DNA of 25,079 nucleotides, from assembly GCA_051745935.1 (NCBI GenBank), contig JBNJEM010000032.1, positions 1 through 25,079 of the forward strand, read 5' to 3'. A model generated the notes under the pieces. It worked only from the letters and a program-made list of their open reading frames with translations. It was not told the origin of the DNA and made no database searches. Source of the stretch: JBNJEM01 sp051745935 (lineage in GTDB: Bacteria; Planctomycetota; Planctomycetia; Pirellulales; Pirellulaceae). Positions 23,810 to 25,079 of this stretch are shown here, in pieces. The first letter of the stretch is position 1. Each line of letters starts with the position of its first letter. The position numbers and the translations under genes were made by a program.

Positions 23810-24670
23810 GCTTTGATGCGCTCGTGCAGCTAGATCTGTGGAAACGAAGGGTGAAGTTGGCAGGACTTCTGTCAGTGCAAGGTGTCAACACGGGTAGAAC
23901 TGGCATCAGCATGAGGCGGCAGCCCCAACCTCCTGGAGACGCTGCCATATCACAGAGGCAGCCAGCTTCTCTCAGTTGCCCAATCGCAGCTCTTCACATT
24001 TCATCTGTATGGGGCAATTACAGCTACATGGTGGCGTTTGGCTCTGCCCGAGGAATTCGACGACGATGCTAGCAACTCCAAGGTGTTCCGGTACTCTTCT
24101 CTCCACACGTGAACAAAACACCGGATAGCCTTCTCCAGCTTGGGGATCGCGATCAATGCATTGTTGCCGGCGAATAGCGAGGATCCTGAGGATCATTGCC
24201 ACATGCGCTAATTCGATTTAGGAGGATTGGACAGGGACGATTTGAACCGGAAAGCGGTTTAGAGTATCTTGAACGTGGTTGGGGCACGCTCCGCCGCGTC
24301 GGCTGACGCTAGAATCAGCTGGAGGACGCGAAAGCAGACATGCTGATGTTTGGCCTGGTTTTCGCCGTGGGTTTGCGAGCTTGGTCAAGCATTTGCAGAG
24401 CGTAATAGTCGCCGGACGACTCGATGTCAGGGAATGAGGCGGCAAAATGCGGGGGCAGGGGGCGAGAGGATGGACCGGGAGGGCATGGGTGAGGCAGTAC
24501 GCGCGATGGGAATCACGAGCAGCGCGCACGGCGATGAGAGACTGACGTCCCAGTCAAAAAATGACGTGTGTCCGTCAGCGTCTTCGAGACGGAAATACCT
24601 TACACGCATCACCGACCCGTTACGCCGAACGTCGGAGTGAAACGCGGCGCGCTGGGGCGGAAGATGTGGG
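23810..24670. other. Gene-poor stretch before the right-edge transposase
   Basis: Short frames on both strands (such as 23806-24072 + and 24218-24529 -) are overlapping, lack convincing start signals and match nothing I know. The stretch may contain decayed mobile-element sequence because it borders a transposase gene, but nothing in it can be assigned. No clear terminator or tandem repeat was found. Confidence 0.45.
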
Positions 24671-25079
24671 TTACTTGAACACGCGGCGGCTCGCGGCGGC
24701 GCCCTTCAACTGGGAGGCCTCCATCCGCTTCGCGGCCTCGCCCATCGAGGCACACGAGCCCACGACGTGACAAAACAGCTCGTCGTACCCCCGCACCGTG
24801 TCCAACCAAGCCTCTTGCTCGATGTTCATGTGATCCAAGATCGCGGCGAGGTCCTTGGGGATCGTGGACCGCTCGCCGGATTGGATCAGCCGGGCGGTCC
24901 AATCGAGCAGCCGCTGGTAGGAATCCAGGGACATCGGCAGAATCCCCATGTCCGACGCCCGACGGCCGGTGCGCGAGGTATCCGCCAGCGCGTGCGTCGC
25001 CGTGTTCTCCGGTTGCACCGTCAGTTCGGCCATCCACCCGTCCGCTCGATCCCGCGCGTTCTTCCGCTGCCCTTGCGCC
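24671..25079 (-). CDS. REP-associated tyrosine transposase, C-terminal part (partial, runs off the window)
   Basis: The frame is open from the right edge of the window to the stop at 24671-24673, so the 5' part lies outside. The visible 135 residues or so contain RASDMGILPMSLDSYQRLLDW, followed by a helical stretch with STIPKDLAAILDHM and EEAWLDTVRGYD-like sequence. From general knowledge this is the long C-terminal tail typical of planctomycete REP-associated (IS200-like, HUH-type) transposases. The catalytic HUH and Tyr would be in the missing part. An ATG at 25031-25033 exists but is internal: upstream codons stay in frame and fit the same tail (GQRKNARDRADGW). Such genes usually occur singly and are often domesticated; a link with the chaperone locus is not evident. 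Confidence 0.75.
   Translation of the reverse strand, partial: AQGQRKNARDRADGWMAELTVQPENTATHALADTSRTGRRASDMGILPMSLDSYQRLLDWTARLIQSGERSTIPKDLAAILDHMNIEQEAWLDTVRGYDELFCHVVGSCASMGEAAKRMEASQLKGAAASRRVFK

Noticed and set aside
23806..24640. Short frames between the ATPase and the transposase
   Set aside because: They overlap on both strands, lack start signals and give no recognisable product.
1..25079. CRISPR arrays, tRNA or rRNA genes
   Set aside because: No regularly spaced repeats and no structural RNA signatures were seen by eye on either strand.

Overview
The window looks like part of a planctomycete chromosome, probably Pirellulales or a relative. The pointers are family-level features: an SHD1-type domain on a secreted protein, a CFI-box tail, an M48 protease with a BACON-like N-terminus, degenerate J-like modules, and at the right edge the C-terminal tail of a planctomycete-type REP-associated tyrosine transposase. 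The GC content is moderate to high, except for an AT-richer stretch near 860-1680. No rRNA, tRNA or CRISPR array was seen.

Layout. Bases 1-862 hold no gene I can support. A hypothetical AT-rich gene lies at 863-1609, followed by about 860 bases without a gene, including a plausible promoter near 2290-2318. From 2467 to 23809 every supported gene is on the + strand. First comes a chaperone block: Hsp70-vWA fusion (2467-4650), GrpE-like exchange factor (4748-5554), lid-less Hsp70 (5627-7270), and an Hsp70-like protein with its domains in reversed order, a degraded ATP site and a J-like tail (7297-9897). Next are two membrane proteins carrying the same tandem J-like module (10017-13142 and 13356-15110) and a secreted SHD1/FlgT-like protein (15304-16881). 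These are followed by a membrane M48 metalloprotease (17222-18712), an OB-like/CFI-box protein (18739-19344), two small acidic coiled-coil proteins (19402-19872 and 19952-20317), and a large HerA-type ATPase with two cysteine clusters (20540-23809). A gene-poor stretch and a partial transposase on the - strand (from 24671) close the window.

How the genes may work together (inference). The locus has the parts of an Hsp70 machine (Hsp70s, GrpE, J-like proteins), but nearly every part is modified. One Hsp70 carries a vWA domain. Another has swapped domain order and has lost canonical residues at several ATP-contact positions. None of the three second J-like domains has the HPD motif. Two J-like proteins are anchored in the membrane and continue into C-terminal regions, one with a PEGA and a FlgT-like domain. 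A novel repeated C-terminal module occurs at least twice in one J-like membrane protein and once in the secreted protein, which suggests a link between cytosolic chaperones and the cell envelope. The protease and the HerA-type ATPase could be effectors or maintenance enzymes of the same system. I know of no described system with this composition. Its role (envelope proteostasis, signalling or conflict) cannot be decided from sequence alone.
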